Assembly: GCF_007713735.2 (NCBI RefSeq)
Contig: NZ_VMNW02000054.1
Location: 1-57,619 of the forward strand
Length of the DNA stretch: 57,619 nt
Direction of reading: 5' to 3'
Source of the DNA: Amycolatopsis acidicola
GTDB taxonomy: Bacteria; Actinomycetota; Actinomycetes; Mycobacteriales; Pseudonocardiaceae
The notes beneath the pieces are model-generated. The model was not told the origin of the DNA, did no database searches, and saw only the letters and a list, made by a program, of their open reading frames with translations. The translations under genes were made by a program, and so were the position numbers. Below are positions 16,873 through 24,858 of this stretch, one piece after another; positions within the stretch are counted from its first letter, which is position 1; each line of letters starts with the position of its first letter.

Positions 16873-16920
16873 ACTGGCCCACGAGTATGGTCCAGTGACG
16901 TGGCAGATTCGTGGTCCAGT
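16873..16920. promoter_or_regulatory. Probable MocR operator: inverted plus direct TGGTCCAGT repeats
   Basis: ACTGGCCCA (16873-16881) and TGGTCCAGT (16888-16896) form an inverted repeat with one mismatch. A second direct copy TGGTCCAGT lies at 16912-16920, overlapping the start of mocR. It lies between the divergent genes, as expected for an autoregulated MocR protein. Confidence 0.6.
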
Positions 16921-18276
16921 TCGGGCTGGGACGTGCACCTGGACTGGGATCCGGAAACGGGCAGGCAGGGCCTCGCCGACGCGCTCCGCAAGGCGATCCG
17001 CGAGGGGCGGCTCACCCCGGGCACGGCCGTCCCGTCCACCCGCGCGCTAGCGAAGGACCTCGGCATCGCGCGCGGCACGGTGACGAGGGTGTACTCGGAC
17101 CTCACCGTCGAGGGCTTCCTCCGTACGACGCAGGGCGCGCCCACCCGGGTGGCCGCGAATGAGGCACCGGCGCTGCCGGACCAGCAGCGGACGGCCCCGT
17201 GGGTCCCGGACGTCCGGTGGGATCTGTTTCCCGGGCGGCCCGATCTGTCGTCCTTCCCTCGCGCCGCCTGGGTTTCCGCGACGCGGCGCGTGATGCAGGA
17301 CGCGCCGGCGAGCGTCTTCGACTACTCGGACACGCGTGGTTCCCTCGTGCTGCGGGACGCGCTGTCGCGTTACCTGGCGCGCAGTCGTGGGGTGCAGGCG
17401 GATCCGGCGCGGATCGTGGTGACCGGTGGGTTCGGCCAATCGCTTTTCCTGCTGGCGCGGGTGTTGTACTCGCGTGGTGTGCGGGAGTTGGCTTTCGAGG
17501 ATCCTTCGCTGCCGGAGTTCCGCCAAGGTGCGGCGGGCGCCGGGATGTCGACCGTGGGCGTGCCGGTGGACGAGCGCGGCGTCCGAGTGTCCGAAATAGA
17601 CAGTCCGGCGCTGGTCGTGACCCCGGCGCATCAGTACCCGCTCGGCGTCACCCTGGCCCCGGAACGGCGGACGGAACTCGTCCGCTGGGCCACGAAAACC
17701 GGCGGCCTGGTGATCGAGGACGACTACGACGGAGAATTCCGCTTCGACCGGCAGCCGATCGGTGCCCTGCAAGCGCTCGCCCCGGAGCGCGTCGTGTACG
17801 CGGGCACGGCGAGCAAGACGCTGGCGCCCGCGATGCGGATCGGCTGGCTGGTCCTGCCGCGCGCGCTCGTGGCGCCCATGCGCGCGGAACTGCACTCGCT
17901 CGGCTGGCGCCCGCCGACGCTGGACCACCTGGTGCTGGCGGAAATGCTGAACTCCGGTGCTTACGACCGCCATGTCCGGCAGCGCCGTCTCGCGTACCGG
18001 CGTCGTCGGGATCGCGTGCTGGCGGCCCTGCCGGCGGGCATCACCCCAGTCGGCATTTCCGCCGGGTTGCACCTACTGCTGCGCTTCCCGCCGGGCTTCC
18101 GCTCCGAACGGGAGGTGGTCGCGCAAGCGCTGCGCGCGTCCATCGCCGTCGACCCGCTCGGCCGGTACTGGATCAGCCCTGGTGTGCACCCGCAAGGCAT
18201 CGTGCTCGGCTACGCCACCCCGGCGGAGCACGCGTTCGGACCGGCCGTGGAGGCACTGACGAACCTGCTGCGGTGA
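16900..18276 (+). CDS. MocR/PdxR-type regulator (GntR helix-turn-helix fused to an aminotransferase-like domain)
   Basis: A 458-residue fusion. Residues about 10-80 are a GntR winged helix (RQGLADALRKAIREGRLTPG, STRALAKDLGIARGTVTRVY). Residues 110-450 have the fold-type I aminotransferase layout, including ALVVTPAHQYPLG, VIEDDYDGEFRF and YAGTASKTLAPAMRIGWL, where the SK lysine should bind PLP. These proteins sense PLP or amino compounds. GTG 16900 gives the family-typical start xADSW. It is divergent from the AhpD-like/PEPM pair, the likely target. Direct and inverted repeats in the gap support autoregulation. Confidence 0.93.
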   Translation: MADSWSSSGWDVHLDWDPETGRQGLADALRKAIREGRLTPGTAVPSTRALAKDLGIARGTVTRVYSDLTVEGFLRTTQGAPTRVAANEAPALPDQQRTAPWVPDVRWDLFPGRPDLSSFPRAAWVSATRRVMQDAPASVFDYSDTRGSLVLRDALSRYLARSRGVQADPARIVVTGGFGQSLFLLARVLYSRGVRELAFEDPSLPEFRQGAAGAGMSTVGVPVDERGVRVSEIDSPALVVTPAHQYPLGVTLAPERRTELVRWATKTGGLVIEDDYDGEFRFDRQPIGALQALAPERVVYAGTASKTLAPAMRIGWLVLPRALVAPMRAELHSLGWRPPTLDHLVLAEMLNSGAYDRHVRQRRLAYRRRRDRVLAALPAGITPVGISAGLHLLLRFPPGFRSEREVVAQALRASIAVDPLGRYWISPGVHPQGIVLGYATPAEHAFGPAVEALTNLLR

Positions 18277-18295
18277 GCGGGGGGTTCGCAGAGTG

Positions 18296-19351
18296 TCAAT
18301 CCCCATTCGGTCCTGGATGCGCCAGATCCGGCGGCATCGGCTCGTTCGGCGCGTAGGCCGGGGGTTGCCCGTCGGCGAGGGCGGCGGCCGAGTCGACGAG
18401 CCCGAACCGGTCGCGCACGCGCCCGAGGAAGTCCGGCTCGGACAGCCGCGCGAGTTTCGACCGGCGCTGCGATCCGTACACCGAAATCCAATCGCCCGGC
18501 GCGAGCACCCCGCGCAGCTGCCCGTCGACACTGACCGCGACATCGCCGGAATGTTCCAGCACCAGCAACCCGATCCGCTGGGTCTTGTCCAGCACCACGC
18601 TCCGGTTGAACACCATGTGCGCGGCCACCGGCGTGAACACGAGCGCGTCCAGGTGCGGCGACACGATCGGCCCGCCGGCGGCGAAACTGTAGGCGGTGGA
18701 GCCGGTGGACGACGCCACGATCAGCGCGTCGGCCGAGTACGAGGCGAACAGCTTCCCGCCGACGTACACGGCCAGGCTCGCCTGCCGGTCCCGCGCGAGC
18801 TTCTCGACCACGATGTCGTTGAGCGCCAGCACATCCAGCGGCACACCCCAGCCGACCTGACTCTTCATCCCCGGCCGGACATGCGGCGGCGGCAGCACGG
18901 GACCGCGGCCGTAGCGCAGCATTTCCTCGATACCGTGCGGAATCTCCAGCGGATGCGAAGCGCGCATGGTCAACGTCATCCTCGCGTCGACGTGGATGTC
19001 ACCGCGGTGCACCGCGTCCAGCGCCCGCACCACGTCGTCCGCGTTGACCTCGGTGAGGAACCCGACCCGGCCCACGTTCACGCCGAGCACCAGCGCGTCG
19101 ACCGGCCCGGCCACCCGCACCCCGCGCAGGAACGTGCCGTCGCCGCCGACCGTCACGATCAGGTCCGGATTACCGGCCCGCTCGGCTTCTTCCCGCGCGT
19201 TGAGCCGGTGGCCCTGCCCGTCGTCCCACACATCGATGTCGACGCACGGGATCCCGCGCCCGGCCGCCCATTTCCGCACCTCAGCGGCGGCGGCACGGGC
19301 CACGTCCTTGCCGCTGTGAACGACGAGTCCGACGCGCTCGATGGGCACCAT
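18296..19351 (-). CDS. nadK: NAD kinase-like (ATP-NAD kinase family) protein
   Basis: A 351-residue protein with the NAD kinase hallmarks GGDGTFLRGVR, GVNVGRVGFLTEV and STGSTAYSFAAGGPI. Asn-Asp in the LNDIVVEK block replaces the Asn-Glu usually seen, a conservative change. The C-terminal tail after about residue 320 is disordered and Pro-rich. The reaction would be NAD to NADP, cytoplasmic. It is the third gene of a probable operon thiolase-meaB-nadK, with only five bases after meaB; NADPH supply for crotonyl-CoA reductase nearby is a reasonable link but inferred. It may be one of several paralogues. Confidence 0.85.
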   Translation of the reverse strand: MVPIERVGLVVHSGKDVARAAAAEVRKWAAGRGIPCVDIDVWDDGQGHRLNAREEAERAGNPDLIVTVGGDGTFLRGVRVAGPVDALVLGVNVGRVGFLTEVNADDVVRALDAVHRGDIHVDARMTLTMRASHPLEIPHGIEEMLRYGRGPVLPPPHVRPGMKSQVGWGVPLDVLALNDIVVEKLARDRQASLAVYVGGKLFASYSADALIVASSTGSTAYSFAAGGPIVSPHLDALVFTPVAAHMVFNRSVVLDKTQRIGLLVLEHSGDVAVSVDGQLRGVLAPGDWISVYGSQRRSKLARLSEPDFLGRVRDRFGLVDSAAALADGQPPAYAPNEPMPPDLAHPGPNGD

Positions 19352-19356
19352 GCCTT

Positions 19357-20325
19357 CTATTGTCCAGGCCGCAGCGAGTCCAGCAGTGCGTCAGCGGCCG
19401 CGTACGGGTCGAGCTGCCGCTCCACGACCTGCCGGGCCAACCCGGACAGGTGACCGCCCCCGTGCAGGTCCTCCAGCTCGGCTCGCAGTCGCCGCAGCGC
19501 GATGGCCTCGACCTCGCTTGCCGCGCGATGCTCGCGACGCCGCGCCAGCTCACCGTGCGCCGCCAGCCAGTCGTGGTGTTCGTTCAGCGCCGCGACGAGC
19601 TCCCCGGCGCCTTCCTCCCGCGAAGCCACCGTCCGCACGATCGGCTGCCGCCAGCTCTCGCCCCGGATTTCGCGGCGGGCGAAGGAGATCAGCTGCTTCA
19701 GGTCGCGGACCACGACCTCGGCTCCATCGCGGTCCGACTTGTTCACCACGAACACGTCGGCGATCTCCAGCACGCCGGCCTTGGCCGCCTGTATCCCGTC
19801 GCCCATGCCAGGGGCGAGCAGAACCACCGTGGTGTCGGCCAGTTTCACAACGTCCACTTCGGACTGTCCAACCCCGACCGTCTCGATCAGCACGTAGTCG
19901 AACCCTGCCGCGTCGAGCACCCGCACGGCCTGCGGCGTCGCCCAGGAAAGCCCGCCGAGGTGCCCGCGCGTCGCCATCGAGCGGATGTACACGCCCGGGT
20001 CGGTGGCGTGCTCGGTCATCCGGATGCGGTCGCCCAGCAGCGCCCCACCGGAGAACGGCGACGACGGGTCGATCGCCAGCACGCCGACGCGCTTGCCTTC
20101 CTTGCGCAGCGCGGACAACAGCATCGAGGTGGATGTCGACTTGCCGACCCCAGGCGGCCCGGTCAACCCGATCACGCGGGCGTTGCCGGTGTGCGGGGTC
20201 AGCGCGGCGGCGACCTCACGCAGCCGGGGGCTGGCGTCCTCGACCAGTGAGATGAGCTTGGCGACCGCACGCGGCTGTCCTTCCCGCGCGCGGTCGACCA
20301 GCTCGGAGACGTTCAATGGCGGCAT
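19357..20325 (-). CDS. meaB: Methylmalonyl-CoA mutase-associated GTPase
   Basis: A 322-residue G3E-type GTPase that protects and reloads adenosylcobalamin in methylmalonyl-CoA mutase. Walker A is GLTGPPGVGKST (near residues 53-64), the base-recognition motif is VNKSDRDG, and IDPSSPFSGGALLGDRIRM is the diagnostic MeaB/ArgK segment. It starts at ATG 20325, only 12 bases after the thiolase stop. The mutase genes themselves are not in the window. Placement among epimerase, thiolase and crotonyl-CoA reductase genes supports a C4/C5-acyl-CoA role. Confidence 0.95.
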   Translation of the reverse strand: MPPLNVSELVDRAREGQPRAVAKLISLVEDASPRLREVAAALTPHTGNARVIGLTGPPGVGKSTSTSMLLSALRKEGKRVGVLAIDPSSPFSGGALLGDRIRMTEHATDPGVYIRSMATRGHLGGLSWATPQAVRVLDAAGFDYVLIETVGVGQSEVDVVKLADTTVVLLAPGMGDGIQAAKAGVLEIADVFVVNKSDRDGAEVVVRDLKQLISFARREIRGESWRQPIVRTVASREEGAGELVAALNEHHDWLAAHGELARRREHRAASEVEAIALRRLRAELEDLHGGGHLSGLARQVVERQLDPYAAADALLDSLRPGQ

Positions 20326-20337
20326 CCCGCCATCCTG

Positions 20338-21525
20338 TCAATTCGAGGGGACTCGCAGCAGCAGCGCGTCACCCTGGCCGCCGCCACCGCACAGCGCGGC
20401 CGCGCCGAGGCCACCGCCGCGGCGGCGCAGTTCGTGCACCAGGTGCACGGCCAGCCGCGCCCCGGAGGCACCGATCGGGTGACCGAGCGCGATCGCCCCG
20501 CCGTTGACGTTGACGACGTCGGGGCTCAGCCCGAGCTTGTCGGTGGACACCAGGCCCACCGCCGCGAACGCCTCGTTGATCTCGACCAGGTCCAGCGCGC
20601 TCACGTCCAGCTTCGCCTTGGCCAGCGCGGCCTTGATCGCGTTGGAGGGCTGCTCGTGCAGGCTCGCGTCCGGCCCGGCGACCACGCCGTGCGCGCCGAT
20701 CTCGGCCAGCGGCGCGATGCCCAGCTCCTCGGCCTTCTCCCGGCTCGCCACGACAACCGCCGCCGCGCCATCGGAAATCTGCGACGCCGAACCGGCCGTG
20801 ATCGTGCCGTCCGACGCGAAAGCGGGACGCAGCTTGGCCAAACCCGCCGCCGTCGTGTCCGCGCGTACGCCCTCGTCGGTCTCGAAGGAGATCGGCTCAC
20901 CCTTGCGCTGCGGAATCGAGACCGGCGCGAGCTCCTCCTTGAACGCCCCGGCCTCGATCGCGGCGGCCGCCCGCTGGTGCGAACGCGCCGAGAACTCGTC
21001 CTGCTGCTCACGGGTCAGCCCGTAGCGGGAGTTGTACTTCTCCGTGGAGGAACCCATCGCGACCTGGTCGAAGGCGCAGAACAGACCGTCGTAAGCCATG
21101 TGGTCGACCAGCGTGGTGTCGCCGTACTTGAACCCCGAGCGGGACTTCGGCAGCAGATGCGGGGCCTGGGTCATCGACTCCTGGCCACCCGCGACCACGA
21201 GATCGAACTCGCCGGCGCGGATCAGCTGGTCCGCCAGCGCGATCGCGTCCAGGCCGGACAGGCAGACCTTGTTGATGCTCAGCGCCGGCACGTCCATCGG
21301 GATCCCCGCGGCCACCGCCGCCTGCCGGGCGGGAATCTGGCCCGCTCCGGCGGTCAAAACCTGACCCATGATCGTGTACTGCACCGCCTCCGGGGAAACC
21401 CCGGCGCGCTCCAGCGCCGCCTTGATGGCGACCCCACCCAGCTGAGCCCCGGAGAAGTCCTTGAGCGAACCCAGCAAACGACCGATCGGGGTGCGGGCCG
21501 CACCCAGAATCACGGAACCGGACAA
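20338..21525 (-). CDS. Acetyl-CoA C-acetyltransferase (thiolase)
   Basis: A 395-residue thiolase. The nucleophilic Cys is in INKVCLSGLDAIAL, and the other catalytic blocks are NEAFAAV, GGAIALGHPIGASGAR and the C-terminal CGGGGQGDALLL. It condenses two acetyl-CoA or cleaves acetoacetyl-CoA. TTG 21525 is chosen because GGAGG lies five bases upstream and it gives the usual MSGSVILGAARTPIG start; GTG 21537 is the alternative but lacks a ribosome site. It is the first gene of the thiolase-meaB-nadK operon. With ccr and mce nearby it fits the ethylmalonyl-CoA pathway as the acetoacetyl-CoA forming step. Confidence 0.93.
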   Translation of the reverse strand: MSGSVILGAARTPIGRLLGSLKDFSGAQLGGVAIKAALERAGVSPEAVQYTIMGQVLTAGAGQIPARQAAVAAGIPMDVPALSINKVCLSGLDAIALADQLIRAGEFDLVVAGGQESMTQAPHLLPKSRSGFKYGDTTLVDHMAYDGLFCAFDQVAMGSSTEKYNSRYGLTREQQDEFSARSHQRAAAAIEAGAFKEELAPVSIPQRKGEPISFETDEGVRADTTAAGLAKLRPAFASDGTITAGSASQISDGAAAVVVASREKAEELGIAPLAEIGAHGVVAGPDASLHEQPSNAIKAALAKAKLDVSALDLVEINEAFAAVGLVSTDKLGLSPDVVNVNGGAIALGHPIGASGARLAVHLVHELRRRGGGLGAAALCGGGGQGDALLLRVPSN

Positions 21526-21628
21526 GGCAGCCTCCACTCGAACGACGGCGGTCACAACGACGATACCCGGACGAATCCCCAGGTAGATGTGAGCCACCGC
21601 ACGGGGTGAAAGGCCTTATGCTCGGGCC

Positions 21629-22072
21629 ATGAATGACGCGCTGAAGCCGTTCGTGACCACGGTCGACCACGTCGGTATCGCGGTGCCGGATCTCGACGCC
21701 GCGATCGACTTCTACGCCACCACCTTCGGCATGAAGGCCACGCACACCGAGGTCAACGAAGAGCAGGGCGTGCGCGAGGCGATGCTGCACGCGCAGGGTG
21801 ACGAGAACGGTCCCGCCGTCCAGCTGCTCGCGCCGCTGCGCCCGGACTCCACCATCGGGAAGTTCCTGGACACCAAGGGTCCCGGCCTCCAGCAGGTCGC
21901 CTACCGGGTCACGGATGTCGAAGAGGCCGCGGAAGCGTTGCGCGCCAAGGGTTTGCGGCTGCTCTACGAAAAGGCCAAGCGGGGCACCGCGAACAGCAGG
22001 GTGAACTTCGTGCACCCGAAGGACGCCGGCGGCGTGCTCGTCGAACTGGTCGAGCCCGCCAAGGATCACTAG
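21629..22072 (+). CDS. mce: Methylmalonyl-CoA epimerase
   Basis: A 147-residue VOC-fold (glyoxalase-like) enzyme. TVDHVGIAVPDLDAAIDFY and LLYEKAKRGTANSRVNFVHPKDAGGVLVELVE are characteristic; the His of DHVGIAV, later His and Glu should bind the divalent metal. It interconverts (R)- and (S)-ethylmalonyl/methylmalonyl-CoA. No Shine-Dalgarno sequence precedes ATG 21629, while TATGCT at 21617-21622 lies where a -10 box would give a leaderless transcript. The stop TAG is part of the CTAG at the edge of a MITE-like element. It is divergent from the thiolase operon. Confidence 0.93.
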   Translation: MNDALKPFVTTVDHVGIAVPDLDAAIDFYATTFGMKATHTEVNEEQGVREAMLHAQGDENGPAVQLLAPLRPDSTIGKFLDTKGPGLQQVAYRVTDVEEAAEALRAKGLRLLYEKAKRGTANSRVNFVHPKDAGGVLVELVEPAKDH

Positions 22073-22236
22073 GGGGTGTCCTCAAAGCCTGGTCGATGGG
22101 CTTGGTGATCCAGGTGGTTCCTGGCGGTGCCGGGGATTCTCCCTCGTACCGGGTTGTACTCGGGTGAATCACCGGTGCCCGCCAGGGGCCGCCTGGGCGC
22201 CAAGAGCGCGAATGAGGCTTTGAGGACGCCCCCTAG
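22069..22236. mobile_element. MITE-like 168-bp element with 22-bp terminal inverted repeats
   Basis: The ends 22069-22090 and 22215-22236 are inverted repeats of 22 bp with one mismatch, each bounded by CTAG, beginning CTAGGGGGYGTCCTCAAAG. CTAG could be a target duplication. No ORF is encoded inside; internal sequence contains further imperfect palindromes. The left CTAG provides the TAG stop of mce, and the palindromic right CTAG provides the stop of the convergent tetR. It may act as a bidirectional terminator. Confidence 0.75.
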
Positions 22237-22814
22237 GTCGCCGCGGGCCGGGGCGAGAGCGCGTCGGCGATGAAGTTCAGCTCGCGTTCCATCAGGTCCG
22301 GCGGGCCGCCACCGCCGTGCCGCGCCACGGAATGCCGGTAGCTCATCGCCAACGCCAGCAACCCCGCCGCGCTGTCGACGTCCTCCACCGTCACGCCGCT
22401 GTCCCCCGCAGCGAGGATCACCGCGCGCACTTGGCGGACCAGACGCTGGAACCGGTTGTTCAGCGCGTCGCGCACCGCGCGGTGCGTGTCGGCCTCACGC
22501 CACAACAAATGCGAAAGCATCCGTGACCGCGCCAGCCTGTCGTCGAGCTCGGAGACCAGGCGGCGCAGACTTTCCGCGATGTCGCCGGGAACGACGATGC
22601 TCGCCGGGTCGATCTGCTCGTCGGGCAGCCGTTTGATGAGCGCGGTCAGCAGATCGGCCTTGCGCCGGAAGTAGTAGTGCACCAGGCCTTTGGGCACTTC
22701 GGCCCGTTCGGCGATGCGCGAGGTGGGCGTGGCGTCGAAGCCCGATTCGGCGAACAACTCCTCAGCGGCCGCGAGGATGCGTTCCTTCGCCGAAGGTTCG
22801 TTCTTCTCCGCCAC
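22233..22814 (-). CDS. TetR-family transcriptional regulator
   Basis: A 193-residue repressor. The N-terminal helix-turn-helix reads AKERILAAAEELFAESGFDATPTSRIAERAEVPKGLVHYYF split over residues about 8-48 and is canonical. The remainder is the helical ligand and dimer domain (LLTALIKRL to FIADALSPRP). GTG 22814 is preferred since AGAGGTGG lies just upstream; GTG 22829 would add five residues. The stop codon lies in the border of the MITE-like element, so the last residues could differ from the pre-insertion protein. It may control the nearby ccr palindrome (inferred). Confidence 0.9.
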   Translation of the reverse strand: MAEKNEPSAKERILAAAEELFAESGFDATPTSRIAERAEVPKGLVHYYFRRKADLLTALIKRLPDEQIDPASIVVPGDIAESLRRLVSELDDRLARSRMLSHLLWREADTHRAVRDALNNRFQRLVRQVRAVILAAGDSGVTVEDVDSAAGLLALAMSYRHSVARHGGGGPPDLMERELNFIADALSPRPAAT

Positions 22815-22886
22815 GGTCCACCTCTTCACCTGCCACGCCTGCCCTCAAACGTAACCGAAACGGCCACGCGCGGGCAGGCGCCGGAC

Positions 22887-23261
22887 TCAGTGCTGGCCCG
22901 CCATCCTGCCGTGCTCGGCGTTGGCCACCGGCAGCGCGGCCGCGCCGATGACCAAGGTCAGCCCGCCGATGATCCAGGACGACCACGCCGCGCCGTTCAT
23001 CGCGGTGTAGGTCAGCACCCATGGCGCGATGAACAGCAACGCACCCAGCACGATCTGCACGCCTTCGCCGTACACCAGCCCCGGCATCGCCAGCGACAGC
23101 AGACCGTCCAGCGCGATCAGCGCGCCGAGCACGATCATGGTCCACATCGCGGTGTTGTCGGTGTCCACCCACAGGAATGACAGCACCGCCACCACCCCGA
23201 GCACGACCTCGGCCCAGTCGTGCGGACGCATCCAGGCACGGGTCGTCGAGGGTTCGGTCAT
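22887..23261 (-). CDS. SPW repeat membrane protein
   Basis: A 124-residue protein with four hydrophobic helices in two similar halves (VVLGVVAVLSFLWVDT and IVLGALLFIAPWVLTYT), matching the SPW repeat family PF03779 of small actinobacterial membrane proteins. ATG 23261 has GGAGGTG six bases upstream. It is divergent from ccr. Function unknown; located in the cytoplasmic membrane. Confidence 0.88.
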   Translation of the reverse strand: MTEPSTTRAWMRPHDWAEVVLGVVAVLSFLWVDTDNTAMWTMIVLGALIALDGLLSLAMPGLVYGEGVQIVLGALLFIAPWVLTYTAMNGAAWSSWIIGGLTLVIGAAALPVANAEHGRMAGQH

Positions 23262-23427
23262 CGTGTTCACCTCCGGAAAAACTCTCGGCTGGGACCGGTT
23301 GAACTCGCTGGTCCCACCGCTATGGTGCGCCTTGGTTGGCCGCCCGGTCAATTACCGTTCGATTACGGCACACCGGGATGAACCGGACAGGTGGAGGAAG
23401 CCTCGTCACGCCCGCTGGCGAAACTGG

Positions 23428-23441
23428 TTACTGGCCAGTAA
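23428..23441. promoter_or_regulatory. Perfect 14-bp palindromic operator upstream of ccr
   Basis: TTACTGGCCAGTAA is a perfect palindrome 36 bases before the ccr start. It overlaps a possible -10 (TAATGT, 23439-23444). This size and form fit TetR-family operators; the nearby TetR gene is a candidate binder. Confidence 0.65.
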
Positions 23442-23476
23442 TGTCATGGCCTCCAGACCCCCGCAGGGAGGCCGCA

Positions 23477-24823
23477 ATGACGCAAGGGACGATCGACGAG
23501 ATCCGGGAAGCCGTGCTGACCGGTGACTCCGGCGCGGTCGGTTCGCTCGGGCTCCCCGAGTCGTACCGCGGCGTGACCGTGCACGCGGACGAAGCCGCGA
23601 TGTTCGACGGCATGCCGAGCGCCGACAAGGACCCCCGGAAATCGCTGCACGTGGACGAAGTCCCGGTGCCCGAACTCGGGCCGGGTGAGGCGCTGGTCGC
23701 GGTGATGGCCAGCGCGATCAACTACAACACCGTCTGGACGTCGATCTTCGAACCGCTTTCGACGTTCAAGTTCCTGCAGCGGTACGGAAAACTCTCGCCG
23801 CTGTCCCAACGGCACGACCTGCCCTACCACGTGGTCGGCTCGGACGCGGCCGGCGTCGTGCTGCGCACCGGCCCCGGCGTGCACCGCTGGAAGGCGGGCG
23901 ACGAAGTGGTCGCGCACTGCCTCAACGTCGAGCTCGAAGGCCCGGACGGGCACAACGACACGATGCTCGACACCGAGCAGCGGATCTGGGGCTTCGAGAC
24001 GAACTTCGGCGGGCTCGCGGAAATCGCGCTGGTGAAAGCGAATCAGCTGATGCCGAAGCCGAAGCACCTCACCTGGGAGGAGGCCGCCTGCCCCGGCCTG
24101 GTCAACTCCACGGCCTACCGGCAGCTCGTCTCGCGCAACGGCGCCGACATGAAACAGGGCGACGTGGTGCTGATCTGGGGTGCCTCCGGCGGCCTCGGCT
24201 CCTACGCCACCCAGTACGCGCTCAACGGCGGCGCCATCCCGGTGTGCGTCGTGTCCAGCCCGGAAAAGGCCGAGATCTGCCGCAAGCTCGGCGCGGAACT
24301 GGTGATCGACCGCAACGCCGAGGGATACCGGTTCTGGAAGGACGAGCACAACCAGGATCCCAAGGAGTGGCAGCGCTTCGGCGCGAAGATCCGCGAGCTC
24401 ACCGGCGGCGACGACCCGGACATCGTGTTCGAACACCCTGGCCGTGAGACCTTCGGCGCCTCGGTCTACGCCGCGCGCAAGGGCGGCACGATCGTCACCT
24501 GCGCGTCGACTTCGGGCTACCTGCACCAGTACGACAACCGGTACCTGTGGATGAACCTCAAGCGGATCATCGGCTCGCATTTCGCGAACTACCGGGAATC
24601 GTGGGAAGCCAACCGGTTGATCGCGAAAGGTCTGATCCACCCGACGCTGTCGAAGACGTACGCCATGGCCGAAACCGGGCAAGCCGCGCTCGACGTGCAT
24701 CGCAACGCGCATCAGGGCAAGGTCGGCGTGCTCTGCCTCGCCCCCGAGGAGGGTCTGGGTGTGCGCGACACGGAAATGCGGGAACGGCACCTTGATCGAA
24801 TCAACGCGTTCCGGGGCGCCTGA
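23477..24823 (+). CDS. ccrA: Crotonyl-CoA carboxylase/reductase
   Basis: A 448-residue medium-chain dehydrogenase-fold enzyme. It shows the Ccr-specific N-terminus (MFDGMPSADKDPRKSLHVDEVP), YNTVWTSIFEP, the catalytic-side PYHVVGSDAAGVVLRTG, NADPH-binding GASGGLGSYATQ, and the CO2/substrate region FEHPGRETFGASVY with GRETF, typical of carboxylating members. It makes (2S)-ethylmalonyl-CoA from crotonyl-CoA, CO2 and NADPH, either for acetate assimilation or polyketide extender units. GGGAGG lies upstream of ATG 23477. Thiolase, mce and meaB are close by; no separate ethylmalonyl-CoA mutase gene lies within the window. Confidence 0.96.
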   Translation: MTQGTIDEIREAVLTGDSGAVGSLGLPESYRGVTVHADEAAMFDGMPSADKDPRKSLHVDEVPVPELGPGEALVAVMASAINYNTVWTSIFEPLSTFKFLQRYGKLSPLSQRHDLPYHVVGSDAAGVVLRTGPGVHRWKAGDEVVAHCLNVELEGPDGHNDTMLDTEQRIWGFETNFGGLAEIALVKANQLMPKPKHLTWEEAACPGLVNSTAYRQLVSRNGADMKQGDVVLIWGASGGLGSYATQYALNGGAIPVCVVSSPEKAEICRKLGAELVIDRNAEGYRFWKDEHNQDPKEWQRFGAKIRELTGGDDPDIVFEHPGRETFGASVYAARKGGTIVTCASTSGYLHQYDNRYLWMNLKRIIGSHFANYRESWEANRLIAKGLIHPTLSKTYAMAETGQAALDVHRNAHQGKVGVLCLAPEEGLGVRDTEMRERHLDRINAFRGA

Positions 24824-24858
24824 GCGACGTAGTGGCGCACCCTAAGTACTCTGGCCGC

